In this document: positions 36,448 to 44,776 of the stretch, piece after piece
Position numbering within the stretch: position 1 is the stretch's first letter
Layout of the letters: every line of letters starts with the position of its first letter
Assembly: GCA_026390115.1 (NCBI GenBank)
Contig: JAPLGO010000023.1
Coordinates: 171,075-235,074, forward strand
DNA from: Campylobacterales bacterium
Lineage (GTDB): Bacteria; Campylobacterota; Campylobacteria; Campylobacterales; Sulfurimonadaceae
Reading direction: 5' to 3'
DNA length: 64,000 nt
The notes under the pieces: generated by a model
Told to the model about the DNA's origin: nothing
The model's database searches: none
What the model saw: the letters and a program-made list of their open reading frames with translations, nothing else
Position numbers and translations under genes: made by a program

Positions 36448-36738
36448 TTATTCTATGATCTTTGGAACTATAAAGAAGTGGTCGGCACTTTGCGGCGCAT
36501 GTCTTAAAATATCATCACTTATTTGTGCATTGCTTACAACAACATCTTCTCTAAGAAATGTACTTGCATCGCTCATAGCAAAGGTGTCATTCACTCCATC
36601 GGTATTTAATTCGCTCAAATTGTCAACAAAACTGACAATTTCAGAGAGTTGATTGATAATCTCTTCTCGTTTATCGTCCGAAACTTTTAAAAAAGAGAGC
36701 TTTTCAAGCTTTGTTAATAGTGCATCATCTACTTGCAT
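36448..36738 (-). CDS. gatC: Asp-tRNA(Asn)/Glu-tRNA(Gln) amidotransferase subunit C
   Basis: 96 aa, normal GatC length. It begins VDDALLTKLEKLSFLKVSD, has the conserved LSEIVSFVDNLSELNT and ends HAPQSADHFFIVPKIIE, the characteristic 'P......F.VPK.I' tail. GatC links GatA and GatB, which make Gln-tRNA(Gln) by transamidation. gatA and gatB are not in the window. Confidence 0.93.
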   Translation of the reverse strand: MQVDDALLTKLEKLSFLKVSDDKREEIINQLSEIVSFVDNLSELNTDGVNDTFAMSDASTFLREDVVVSNAQISDDILRHAPQSADHFFIVPKIIE

Positions 36739-36849
36739 ATAATCATCCTAGAAGTTTAAATTTGCAAAATTGTAACAGAAAAAAGATGTGTATTTGATGA
36801 AACTTTAACAAACTATGCGATATTATTTTGACAATTTTAAAATATATAC

Positions 36850-36993
36850 TGATGTTATGCACTTTATATTAAAAAAGGGTATAAAAATCCTAATTATTCT
36901 CAAAAAACAAAGTTTTTTGTAGCTTTAGGGGGTTGTAGGGATAAATTGTCCCTGCCATCTAAACGGATGCGTTCGTTTAGATGCGTAACATCA
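36850..36993 (+). repeat. dispersed structured repeat element, copy 3
   Basis: 144 bp between the divergent gatC and YfgM-like genes. The left terminus TGATGTTATGCA (36850-36861) matches the inverted right terminus TGCGTAACATCA at 11 of 12 positions. Inside are stem 1 AAAAAAC/GTTTTTT; GTAGCTTTAGGGGGTTGTAG; stem 2 GGGATAA/TTGTCCC (one mismatch); TGCC; and stem 3 ATCTAAACG/CGTTTAGAT. The right end is 20 bp from the next start codon. Confidence 0.85.
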
Positions 36994-37012
36994 AAATAAA
37001 AAGGAAATATTT

Positions 37013-37609
37013 TTGAGCTTTAGAAATGATATGGATATGGTTAAAGAAGAGCTAAGCTCTGAAGAAAAGTTTTTTGAAAAAGCCGTTATAACTGAAAGAT
37101 TTGTTAAAAAATACAAAAATTTGATAATAGGCTCTTTTGTAGCGGTTGTTGTGGTTGCTTTTGCAAATATTGTTTATGATGTTAATAAGCAGAATAGGAT
37201 AGAATCTGCTAATAAAGCTCTTTCAGATCTTCGTAAAGATGCAAACAATAGTGATGCTCTGGCAAAACTTAAATCTTTAAGTCCGAATTTGCATGATGTT
37301 TGGCTTTACTCAAAGGCGGTGGCAGATAAAGATTTGGCTACATTAGAAAAACTTAAAGATACAAAAGCAATGTTGGTAGGAGATCTGACCGTTTATGAGA
37401 TAGCTCAAAACACAAAAGATGCCGCAAAGTTGGATGCGTATGCTTTATCGCAAAATGCTGTTTATAAAGATTTGGCACAGGTTCAGAGTGCAGTATTGCT
37501 TATGAATGAAGGCAAAGTTGAAGCTGCACACCAAAAACTTTCTCTCATCGGTGAGCAATCACCACTGAACAATATAGCAAAAGCATTGCTTCATTATGGT
37601 GTGAAATAA
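37013..37609 (+). CDS. membrane-anchored YfgM-like protein
   Basis: 198 aa from TTG (AAAAGGAAAT upstream). A cytoplasmic N-terminus of about 35 residues is followed by one helix (about 40-60, IGSFVAVVVVAFANIVY) and a helical periplasmic domain with weak tetratricopeptide-like pairs (alanine and leucine periodicity, about 65-195). Order with the next gene matches yfgM-bamB of other Proteobacteria, where YfgM acts in envelope protein traffic. Homology is inferred from architecture and context. Confidence 0.55.
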   Translation: MSFRNDMDMVKEELSSEEKFFEKAVITERFVKKYKNLIIGSFVAVVVVAFANIVYDVNKQNRIESANKALSDLRKDANNSDALAKLKSLSPNLHDVWLYSKAVADKDLATLEKLKDTKAMLVGDLTVYEIAQNTKDAAKLDAYALSQNAVYKDLAQVQSAVLLMNEGKVEAAHQKLSLIGEQSPLNNIAKALLHYGVK

Positions 37610-37612
37610 ATT

Positions 37613-38608
37613 TTGAAAAAGTTATTTTTACTATTTTTAGCGCTTTTTGCACTTTTTTTCACTGCATGCAGCACAAAAAAAGTTTTTGAGCCACAGGTAG
37701 TTGCAGGTAACTGGGATAAACATGGCAGTTTTGATGATAAAGTTGTTGATATTACTTCAAGTGTAGCACTGTTAGAAAATCGTAAAGTTTTAGCAAAAGA
37801 TAAAATTATAGAGATAGAAGTTACAGAGTCATACAGACTTTTGTCAAGCAGTGATGGCTGGATAATAAGCTCTACCATTGATGGCCGGCTGATGCTTCAA
37901 TATATTGCAGATACTAAAATGGTTGAGAAGTTTGACCTTAAAAAAACTATAGCGAGCGCCAGTGTAAAAAATGACATGTTGGCAGTTTTGTTTGCCGATA
38001 ATGAGATGGCTCTCTACTCTATAGGGAGTAAAGAGTTACTTTTAAAAGAGCAGGGTGATACTGCCTTGGCAGTTGATTCTAGAATCGTCAGTCCACACTT
38101 TATGGGAGAATTGGTTCTCTTCCCGACTCTTGATGGAAAAGTCGTTATTGTGAACATGAAATTAAAGAAAAAACTGAGAACTATTATTGTTTCATCCGAA
38201 GAGCATTTCAATAACATTATATATTTTGATGTAATAGACAATAAAATTGTTGCAGCAACCGGTCATAAAATACTCTCCATGTCTACTAAAGAGGGGAGAG
38301 AGCCCTATGAGATTAGAACTATCGTTTATGACAATAAAGATATTTTTCTAACTACAAAACAGGGTGAAGTCGTCTCTATTACGCCTGACTTGAAACTGAA
38401 TGCAAAAACAAAATTTCCTTTTGCCCATTTTTTAGGAATGATTGTTAAAGAAGATAAAGTATATCTTTTGGAAAAAGAAGGGTATATCATAGAACTTAGC
38501 AAAGATTTTAAAGAGCAAAAAATATATAAGGTTAGTTTGGCAGACGGGTATGTCTTTGCAGCAGATAAGATGTTTTATATAGATGATGAATATATCTCGG
38601 TTGAGTAA
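37613..38608 (+). CDS. beta-propeller lipoprotein (BamB-like)
   Basis: 331 aa from TTG, 3 bp after the YfgM-like gene. The lipoprotein signal peptide LFALFFTACSTKK predicts lipidation at about Cys19. The rest shows repeated beta-strand blocks with 'D....V.S....G.L......' periodicity typical of PQQ-like propellers. The location after a YfgM-like gene suggests a role like BamB in outer-membrane protein assembly. The final 26 bp overlap the recombinase gene. Confidence 0.62.
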   Translation: MKKLFLLFLALFALFFTACSTKKVFEPQVVAGNWDKHGSFDDKVVDITSSVALLENRKVLAKDKIIEIEVTESYRLLSSSDGWIISSTIDGRLMLQYIADTKMVEKFDLKKTIASASVKNDMLAVLFADNEMALYSIGSKELLLKEQGDTALAVDSRIVSPHFMGELVLFPTLDGKVVIVNMKLKKKLRTIIVSSEEHFNNIIYFDVIDNKIVAATGHKILSMSTKEGREPYEIRTIVYDNKDIFLTTKQGEVVSITPDLKLNAKTKFPFAHFLGMIVKEDKVYLLEKEGYIIELSKDFKEQKIYKVSLADGYVFAADKMFYIDDEYISVE

Positions 38609-39416
38609 CGAGCTAGAAGCCTACTTAGAATATATTAGTGTTACTAGGGCTCTTAGTAAGAAGAGTGTAGAAGCTTATAAAAGCGACCTGCAGATGATAG
38701 AATATGAACTCAAAAAAGCACTCATTACACTGGATTCTAAAACACTTTTAAGCATCCTCTCAAAATATAAAAATAAAAGAACCCTCAACAGAAAATTATC
38801 TTCAGTAAATGCTTTTTTTGACTTTTGCTATAGAAGTCAGTTTTTAAACGAGCAGACAAAATTAAAACTCTCTAAAATTCCTAAACTTCTTCCAAAATTT
38901 TTATCCTATTCTGAGATACAAAGTGCACTTAACGCTATAGACAGAAGTTCGTGGATAGGACTTCGAGATTATGCTCTGATACTTTTCTTGTACGCAACAG
39001 GTGCTAGAATTAGCGAGTGTTTGGCTCTGGGAACGGATGATATTGAAGGAGAGTGGCTGCATATAAGACATGCAAAGGGTGAGAAGGAGAGAATTGTTCC
39101 AATAGCAAAAGTTGCAAAGATAGCAATAGATGCCTATTTAAGAAAGTTTAAGTATGAAAAAGAGTTTGTTTGGTGCAACTACAAGGGTGAAAATCTAAGC
39201 AGAATCTCCGCTTTTAAGATAACACAGAAATACCTCGGTGTATCACCCCATGTTCTTCGCCACTCTTATGCAACCTCTCTTATAATCGGTGGAGCAGATT
39301 TGCGGGTTGTTCAGGAACTTTTAGGACATTCTTCACTTTTAACAACACAAATTTATACACATGTTCAAAAGCAGGATTTAAAAAATACTGTAGAGTCTTG
39401 TCACCCAATGGCGTAA
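38583..39416 (+). CDS. tyrosine recombinase (XerH/XerC-like)
   Basis: 277 aa. SAM-like N-terminal domain (about 1-95) and catalytic domain with Arg in GARISECLAL, Lys in HAKGEKERIVPI, HVLRHSYAT (His and Arg), LLGHSSLLTTQIYTHV (His and the nucleophile Tyr). All five catalytic residues are present. It lies inside a conserved-looking operon rather than near mobile genes, so chromosome dimer resolution is likely (single-recombinase Xer systems occur in this phylum). Start ATG-ATG overlaps the preceding gene; no dif site was recognised. Confidence 0.85.
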   Translation: MMNISRLSNELEAYLEYISVTRALSKKSVEAYKSDLQMIEYELKKALITLDSKTLLSILSKYKNKRTLNRKLSSVNAFFDFCYRSQFLNEQTKLKLSKIPKLLPKFLSYSEIQSALNAIDRSSWIGLRDYALILFLYATGARISECLALGTDDIEGEWLHIRHAKGEKERIVPIAKVAKIAIDAYLRKFKYEKEFVWCNYKGENLSRISAFKITQKYLGVSPHVLRHSYATSLIIGGADLRVVQELLGHSSLLTTQIYTHVQKQDLKNTVESCHPMA

Positions 39417-39421
39417 ACATA

Positions 39422-39892
39422 ATGAACATTGTAAACAACAGCTTTTTTTCAAAACCATACATGAAATCACTTTTTTGGATTCAAAATAATTGGCATCAGC
39501 ATGGTGTTTTGGTTCATACGCTTCGAGTTACCTATTACATCCTAAAGGCAGGAGATTTTAAACTTTTTGCAGCGGGATTGCTGCATGACATAGGAAAACC
39601 GTCGGTTGCATTTCAAAAACCAGAAGATGTGGAGTTTGGCGAGTATAGTTTTACAGACCATGAAGAGAAGAGTTACCGGATAATCAAAAATTGGTCATTT
39701 ATCAGCGAATATACAAAGCAGATAGTTCGTTACCACTATCTCATAAGAGATATCCAAAAAAGCTTTTCAGAAGACAAATCTAGGTATGATTCAAAAAAGA
39801 AAATTTGGGACAGTTTGAGTAAAAATATTCAAAAAGATTTAGAGAGATTTATACGCTATGATGACCTAGGCAAGGGCAAAAAGAGAAGATGA
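39422..39892 (+). CDS. HD-domain phosphohydrolase
   Basis: 156 aa from ATG 39422 (an in-frame TTG at 39398 overlaps the recombinase end). HD motifs are LVHTLRVTYYIL (His), GLLHDIGKPS (HD), TDHEEKSYRI (His) and VRYHYLIRD (His). Metal-dependent phosphohydrolase on a nucleotide or phosphoester; the substrate cannot be deduced. The stop overlaps the next start by 4 bp. Confidence 0.8.
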   Translation: MNIVNNSFFSKPYMKSLFWIQNNWHQHGVLVHTLRVTYYILKAGDFKLFAAGLLHDIGKPSVAFQKPEDVEFGEYSFTDHEEKSYRIIKNWSFISEYTKQIVRYHYLIRDIQKSFSEDKSRYDSKKKIWDSLSKNIQKDLERFIRYDDLGKGKKRR

Positions 39893-40392
39893 AAAAAATC
39901 ACCCCCTTTGTAATTGTTTTTATAATAATTTTTATTATTACAGCTCTATTTTTGTCTTTGGCATCCTCACAAAAGATGATAGTAATCAAAGAAGGTAATA
40001 CAAAAATGTTACCTCTTGAGATGGAGCTGGGTAAATATCAAGACAGTGACTGCGGAATGGTTATAAAAACTTTGGAGTACGCTTCACAGGTAGTATCTAA
40101 AAATGGAAAAACTTGGTTTTTTCATGACCATGGAGGATTCATTAACTGGCTTAAAGATAAAGAGTTTCAAGATGATGTGACTATCTGGGTAATGAGCAAA
40201 GACACAAAAAGATGGATAAATGCAAAAGAGGCGTTTTACTCTTTAAACGATAAAACGCCTATGGGTTATGGATTTGGCGCCTATGAATATAGAGCCAAAG
40301 AGCATGTTGATTTTGAGACAATGAAACTCAGAATGCTTCGGGGGGAAACACTCAATAACCCACATATTAAAAAACAACTTCTAGGCAATTGA
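39889..40392 (+). CDS. NosL-like membrane-anchored protein
   Basis: 167 aa. One N-terminal helix (about 5-27) then a domain resembling NosL: DCGMVIKT (CGM metal-binding motif), FHDHGGFINWL, VTIWVMSKDTKRWINAKEAF and TPMGYGFGAYE, the last two being the conserved end of the NosL family. NosL proteins bind Cu(I) for delivery to nitrous oxide reductase; no nos genes are here. It overlaps both neighbours by 4 bp, consistent with a metal-handling operon with the SafE-like gene. Confidence 0.75.
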   Translation: MKKITPFVIVFIIIFIITALFLSLASSQKMIVIKEGNTKMLPLEMELGKYQDSDCGMVIKTLEYASQVVSKNGKTWFFHDHGGFINWLKDKEFQDDVTIWVMSKDTKRWINAKEAFYSLNDKTPMGYGFGAYEYRAKEHVDFETMKLRMLRGETLNNPHIKKQLLGN

Positions 40393-41102
40393 TGGAAACC
40401 GTAAATATTTTAACCATTATCAGTATAGCTTTTTTAGGTTCTTTTGGACACTGCATCGGCATGTGCGGAGGAATAGTTGTCGCATACTCAACGATTAAAA
40501 TAAATCCGAAAAACTCCAAACCATCTCAAGCACTCTCGCATCTTCTCTATTCATTGGGCAGAGTCCTGACCTACGCAACTCTTGGTGCGATATTTGGAGC
40601 GCTTGGCGGAGTTGCAACTTTTAGCAATAGTGCAAATGGCGGGTTGTTAATTTTTGCAGGTGTTGCCATGGTGCTTGCCGGTCTTTCATTGATGGGTAAA
40701 ATAAAATTTTTAACTCTTATTGAACACTCCTTTGCATCATCGCCTCTGTACAAAAGCACTTTTAAAAAAGTACTAAACTCTAAGTCAAATCTCAGCTTTT
40801 TTGTTTTGGGCATGCTCAATGGTCTTCTGCCTTGTGGATTTGTCTATTTTTTCGCCATAACAGCGGCTAGTACAGCCGACCCGCTCTCAGGTGCTTTAGT
40901 CATGGCACTATTTGGTCTTAGCACGATTCCGGCTATGTTTACTCTCGGTTTTATGACATCTCTTGCATCGGCAACAGGGTTTAGAAATATGATGATGAGT
41001 CTCTCTTCAATAGCCGTGATTTTGTATGGAACATATACGATTTATAACGGCTATGATTATATTTCTAATCCCCAAAAAACGTTAAGAGATTGTCATAAAT
41101 AA
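40389..41102 (+). CDS. sulfite exporter TauE/SafE-like (heavy-metal/cytochrome maturation) permease
   Basis: 237 aa, six hydrophobic helices. The N-terminal FGHCIGMCGGIVVAYS places two Cys of a metal-type C-x3-C in the first helix. GMLNGLLPCGFVYFFA carries a third Cys before the repeat of the family. This DsbD_2/SafE-like group often handles copper or reductant for cytochrome oxidase maturation, which fits the NosL-like partner gene it overlaps. Exact substrate unknown. Confidence 0.8.
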   Translation: MMETVNILTIISIAFLGSFGHCIGMCGGIVVAYSTIKINPKNSKPSQALSHLLYSLGRVLTYATLGAIFGALGGVATFSNSANGGLLIFAGVAMVLAGLSLMGKIKFLTLIEHSFASSPLYKSTFKKVLNSKSNLSFFVLGMLNGLLPCGFVYFFAITAASTADPLSGALVMALFGLSTIPAMFTLGFMTSLASATGFRNMMMSLSSIAVILYGTYTIYNGYDYISNPQKTLRDCHK

Positions 41103-41149
41103 GAGTTTATTTGTAAAGTGATATAATAAATGAAAAAAAAGGTTTTATT

Positions 41150-41974
41150 GTGAAAAGTTCAATTGTTGATAGTATAATGTCTCTTCCCCCGCTTCCAAAA
41201 ACTATTGCGGATGTCAATTTGATTTATGCTAATGAAGACTCTTCTCTCTCAGATATGACGAAAGCTATAGAATCTGATCCAATGATTGTTGCCAATATAT
41301 TAAAGGCTGCTAACTCCCCTCTGTATGGATTCGGCAGAGAGATACAAAGTGTTGCTCAGGCAGTTGCTCTTTTTGGCATAGAGATGACGCGCTCCATTGC
41401 AGTCGGAAACTCAGTTAAAAAACTCTTAAATGTGGACATGCAGCCCTATGGAGTTACATCTGAACGATTTGCAGAGATATCTTCACTGCAGGCTGCTTTG
41501 ATGTTAAAGTGGTATAACAAAGTAGATAAGAAAAAAGCTGCAAAACTCTATCTTGCCGCGTTTTTGCAAGAGACAGGAAAAATAATTATTGCGAGCAACA
41601 TTATGCAGAATGATGAAACTATAAGTTTTGCATCTGAAGTTGAGATGTCAAATAATTTAGCAGAAGTTGAAAAAGCTTATCTTGAAGTAACAGCCTCTGA
41701 GGTAACGGCAAAAGTATTTGAACACTGGGGATTTGACAGTGAATTTATAAATATTATCAGGTATTCGGATGATCCGCAAGCAGCCCCAGGGGATATTAAA
41801 GAGTACTCCATGGCTCTAAATATCATTAAAACTATAATTCCTGTAAACAAACCATTTTCAGAAGTTGCAATGAACTTTGGATTAAAAAAGGCAATGGATG
41901 CAGAATTGGATTACCGTTCATTGGAAGAGGCAATAGATGAGATGATAGATGTGCAACAAAAAGGGGATTTATGA
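41150..41974 (+). CDS. HDOD-domain signalling protein
   Basis: 274 aa from GTG, with AAAAAAGG upstream. HDOD domain about 10-210 beginning IMSLPPLPKTIADVN, with IESDPMIVANILKAANSPLYG (the conserved 'D......LL...NS..Y'). Metal residues of true HD enzymes are missing, as usual in HDOD proteins. Such proteins are regulatory adaptors in motility, stress and c-di-GMP signalling. Its stop overlaps polA by 4 bp. Confidence 0.85.
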   Translation: MKSSIVDSIMSLPPLPKTIADVNLIYANEDSSLSDMTKAIESDPMIVANILKAANSPLYGFGREIQSVAQAVALFGIEMTRSIAVGNSVKKLLNVDMQPYGVTSERFAEISSLQAALMLKWYNKVDKKKAAKLYLAAFLQETGKIIIASNIMQNDETISFASEVEMSNNLAEVEKAYLEVTASEVTAKVFEHWGFDSEFINIIRYSDDPQAAPGDIKEYSMALNIIKTIIPVNKPFSEVAMNFGLKKAMDAELDYRSLEEAIDEMIDVQQKGDL

Positions 41975-44694
41975 GTAAAACTGTCACAATTATAGATACA
42001 TTCGGTTTTTTCTTTCGCAGTTTTTATGCTCTCCCTCAACACTTAAAAAACAGAGACGGTTTTCCTACAGGTCTTTTAACAGGCTTTACAAACTTTATAG
42101 CAACCCTCCAAAAACAGCATGACAGCGACTACATAGTTTTCGCAATAGACTCAAAAGGTGCAACCTTTAGAAATGAGATAGACCCAAACTATAAAGCGCA
42201 CCGCCAATCTCCGCCTGAAGAGCTTACTATGCAGTTGCCGATTGCCATAGAGTGGATTGACAAGATGGGTTATAAAACTCTGGGTCAGGTGGGTTTTGAG
42301 GCGGATGATATCATAGCGACGGTTGTAAAGTTTGCAAAAAAAGAGGGTTATAATGTTCGCGTTGTCTCGCATGACAAAGACCTCTACCAGCTTATAGATG
42401 ATGGCAAAATAGTTCTCGTGGATGCGATAAAAAGAGCAACCGTAGATGAGGATGCATGTTTTCAAAAGTATGGAATCACTCCCAAGCAGTTTATAGATTA
42501 TCAATCTATTCTCGGCGACGGTGCCGACAATGTTCCGGGTGTTAAGGGAATCGGCAAGGTTGGTGCCGAAAAACTTCTGGTGGAATACGGAAGCTTAGAC
42601 AATATTTATGCGCATATAGATGAGATAAAACCCGCAGGAATTCAAAAAAAACTTATAGAGTCAAAAGCCAATGCCTACATGTCCAGAGAACTTGTAACTC
42701 TCAGAGATGATGTGTTGGAAAGTTTTGATTTTGAAGAGTACAAGATGGATATTGAGCATCCCTTTTTAAACATCTACGACGAGCTTGTAAAGTATGAGCA
42801 AAACGCTATTCTGAGAACACTTCAGGCAAAAGGGCAGGTAAGCCAAGAAGCGCATCAGGAGGCACAAGTAAGGGTTGAGAACAATAAAGAGAGTGAAAGC
42901 ACAAATTTGGAATTTAAAACAACACTTCTGACCGATGCTAAAGAGCTAAATAAAATTTTAGACACTTTAACCAAAGAGACAATTATCGCCTTTGACACAG
43001 AGACAACAGGGCTTGAGTATGATAGAGACTCTCTTGTAGGATTTAGTTTTTGCTTCAACGACTCAGAGGCGTTTTATGTTCCGATTGCCCACTTCTATCT
43101 CGGTGTACCGGAGCAGATAAGTCAAAATGATGCAAAAAAAGCTATTAAAAAGATATTCAACTCTTATGTCGTCGGGCATAACATCAAATTTGATTTGCAC
43201 TTTGTCACAAGATTTTTGGAAGAGGATAATCTCGCTATCTATTCGGACAGCATGATTTTGGGATGGCTTATCAATCCTGAGAGTGCACTTTCTCTTGATA
43301 AATTAGCAGAAAAACTCCTCAACCATACGATGGTCTCCTTTAAAAATACGGTAAAAAAAGGGGACACTTTTGCAAGCGTTGAGTTAGAGACGGCATGCGA
43401 ATATGCGGCGGAAGATGCCTATGTCACTCTGAAACTTTTTCATAGATTTAACAAAATGCTGGAACTGCAAAATGCAAGACATCTCATAGAAGAGGCGCAA
43501 CAGGTGGAGATACCTTTTATTCTGACGCTTTTGCACATGGAAAAAGCCGGTATAAAAGTGGACGGTGCATTTTTAAAAAAGTTTTTGGTTGAAGTAAAAG
43601 ATACTTTAGCAGGACTGACAAAAAGCATCTACGAACAAGCCGGAACTGAGTTTAATATCAACTCCACGCAGCAGTTGGGTGCTATTTTATTCGACACTTT
43701 GGGACTGCCGTTTGGTAAAAAAACTAAAACCGGCTACTCAACAGATGAAAATGTACTCAGTTCACTTAAAGATGCACATGAAATAGTCCCTATGCTTTTG
43801 GAGTACAGAGAGGTTTATAAGCTCTATTCGACTTATATTGAACCGCTTTTAAAACTGAGAATGGAGAGTGAGGAGAGCCGTGTCCACACCTCGTTCGTAC
43901 AGACGGGGACGGCAACAGGGCGACTCAGTTCAAAAAATCCGAATCTCCAAAATATACCGGCTAGAACAAAACTGGGTCTGAGAATCAGGGAGGCTTTTGT
44001 AGCACCAAGCGGCAGAAAACTCATAGGCATAGACTACTCACAGATAGAGCTGAGACTTCTGGCACACTTCACGCAAGACCATGTATTGGTGGATGCTTTT
44101 AAGAGCGACAAAGATATCCACATGCAAACAGCCATCGCACTCTTCGGCGAAGAGGAAGCAAAAGAGAAGAGAAATGTGGCAAAAACCGTAAATTTTGGAC
44201 TCCTTTACGGCATGGGACAAAAAAAACTCTCCGACACTTTGGGCATCACAACCAAAGAGGCAAAAGAGATTATAGAGAGATATTTTGAGAGTTTTAAAAG
44301 CGTTAAAAGTTATTTTCGTTCTATCGTTGACATCTCAAAAGAGCAGGGGTATGTAGAGACACTTTTAAAACGCCGCAGATATTTTGACTACGAAAATGCC
44401 TCGCCGATGTTTCGAGCCGCCTACGAAAGAGAGTCTGTAAACAGCGTATTTCAGGGAAGTGCAAGCGATTTGATAAAACTCTCCATGAACAAAATAGATA
44501 AAATCATAAGAGAAGAGGGGCTTCCTGCCGTGATGCTTTTACAAATTCATGACGAACTTATTTTTGAAGTGGATGAAGCTCAGGCTGAGGCTTTGGGAGA
44601 GAGATTTAGAGAGATTATGGAAACCATCATGCAGCTAAATGTCCCGCTCAAAGCAAGTTTGAATATTGGTGATAATTGGGGTGAGCTCAAATAG
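41971..44694 (+). CDS. polA: DNA polymerase I
   Basis: 907 aa, full three-domain enzyme. The 5' nuclease (about 1-290) has FEADDIIATV and the helix-hairpin-helix VPGVKGIGKVGAEKLL. The 3'-5' exonuclease (about 310-490) keeps the acidic FDTETTGL, so proofreading looks intact. The polymerase has ATGRLSSKNPNLQNIP, IGIDYSQIELRLLAHF, KTVNFGLLYGMG and LQIHDELIFEV. Follows the HDOD gene by overlap. Confidence 0.97.
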   Translation: MSKTVTIIDTFGFFFRSFYALPQHLKNRDGFPTGLLTGFTNFIATLQKQHDSDYIVFAIDSKGATFRNEIDPNYKAHRQSPPEELTMQLPIAIEWIDKMGYKTLGQVGFEADDIIATVVKFAKKEGYNVRVVSHDKDLYQLIDDGKIVLVDAIKRATVDEDACFQKYGITPKQFIDYQSILGDGADNVPGVKGIGKVGAEKLLVEYGSLDNIYAHIDEIKPAGIQKKLIESKANAYMSRELVTLRDDVLESFDFEEYKMDIEHPFLNIYDELVKYEQNAILRTLQAKGQVSQEAHQEAQVRVENNKESESTNLEFKTTLLTDAKELNKILDTLTKETIIAFDTETTGLEYDRDSLVGFSFCFNDSEAFYVPIAHFYLGVPEQISQNDAKKAIKKIFNSYVVGHNIKFDLHFVTRFLEEDNLAIYSDSMILGWLINPESALSLDKLAEKLLNHTMVSFKNTVKKGDTFASVELETACEYAAEDAYVTLKLFHRFNKMLELQNARHLIEEAQQVEIPFILTLLHMEKAGIKVDGAFLKKFLVEVKDTLAGLTKSIYEQAGTEFNINSTQQLGAILFDTLGLPFGKKTKTGYSTDENVLSSLKDAHEIVPMLLEYREVYKLYSTYIEPLLKLRMESEESRVHTSFVQTGTATGRLSSKNPNLQNIPARTKLGLRIREAFVAPSGRKLIGIDYSQIELRLLAHFTQDHVLVDAFKSDKDIHMQTAIALFGEEEAKEKRNVAKTVNFGLLYGMGQKKLSDTLGITTKEAKEIIERYFESFKSVKSYFRSIVDISKEQGYVETLLKRRRYFDYENASPMFRAAYERESVNSVFQGSASDLIKLSMNKIDKIIREEGLPAVMLLQIHDELIFEVDEAQAEALGERFREIMETIMQLNVPLKASLNIGDNWGELK

Positions 44695-44776
44695 TTTCCA
44701 TTTTGGAACATACTGCTATATTTATTTGGAAAACAGTTTCAACTGCTGATAAAAAGCTATAGAGGAAATAATTATT

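Noticed and set aside
38583..39416. Integrase of a mobile element
   Set aside because: The tyrosine recombinase is in a tight operon of non-mobile genes with no att-like repeats around it, so a Xer role is preferred.
44695..44776. Retron (msr-msd plus reverse transcriptase) before the ATPase
   Set aside because: Only 82 bp precede the ATPase and there is no reverse transcriptase, so the pair is treated as Septu-like rather than retron Ec78-like.
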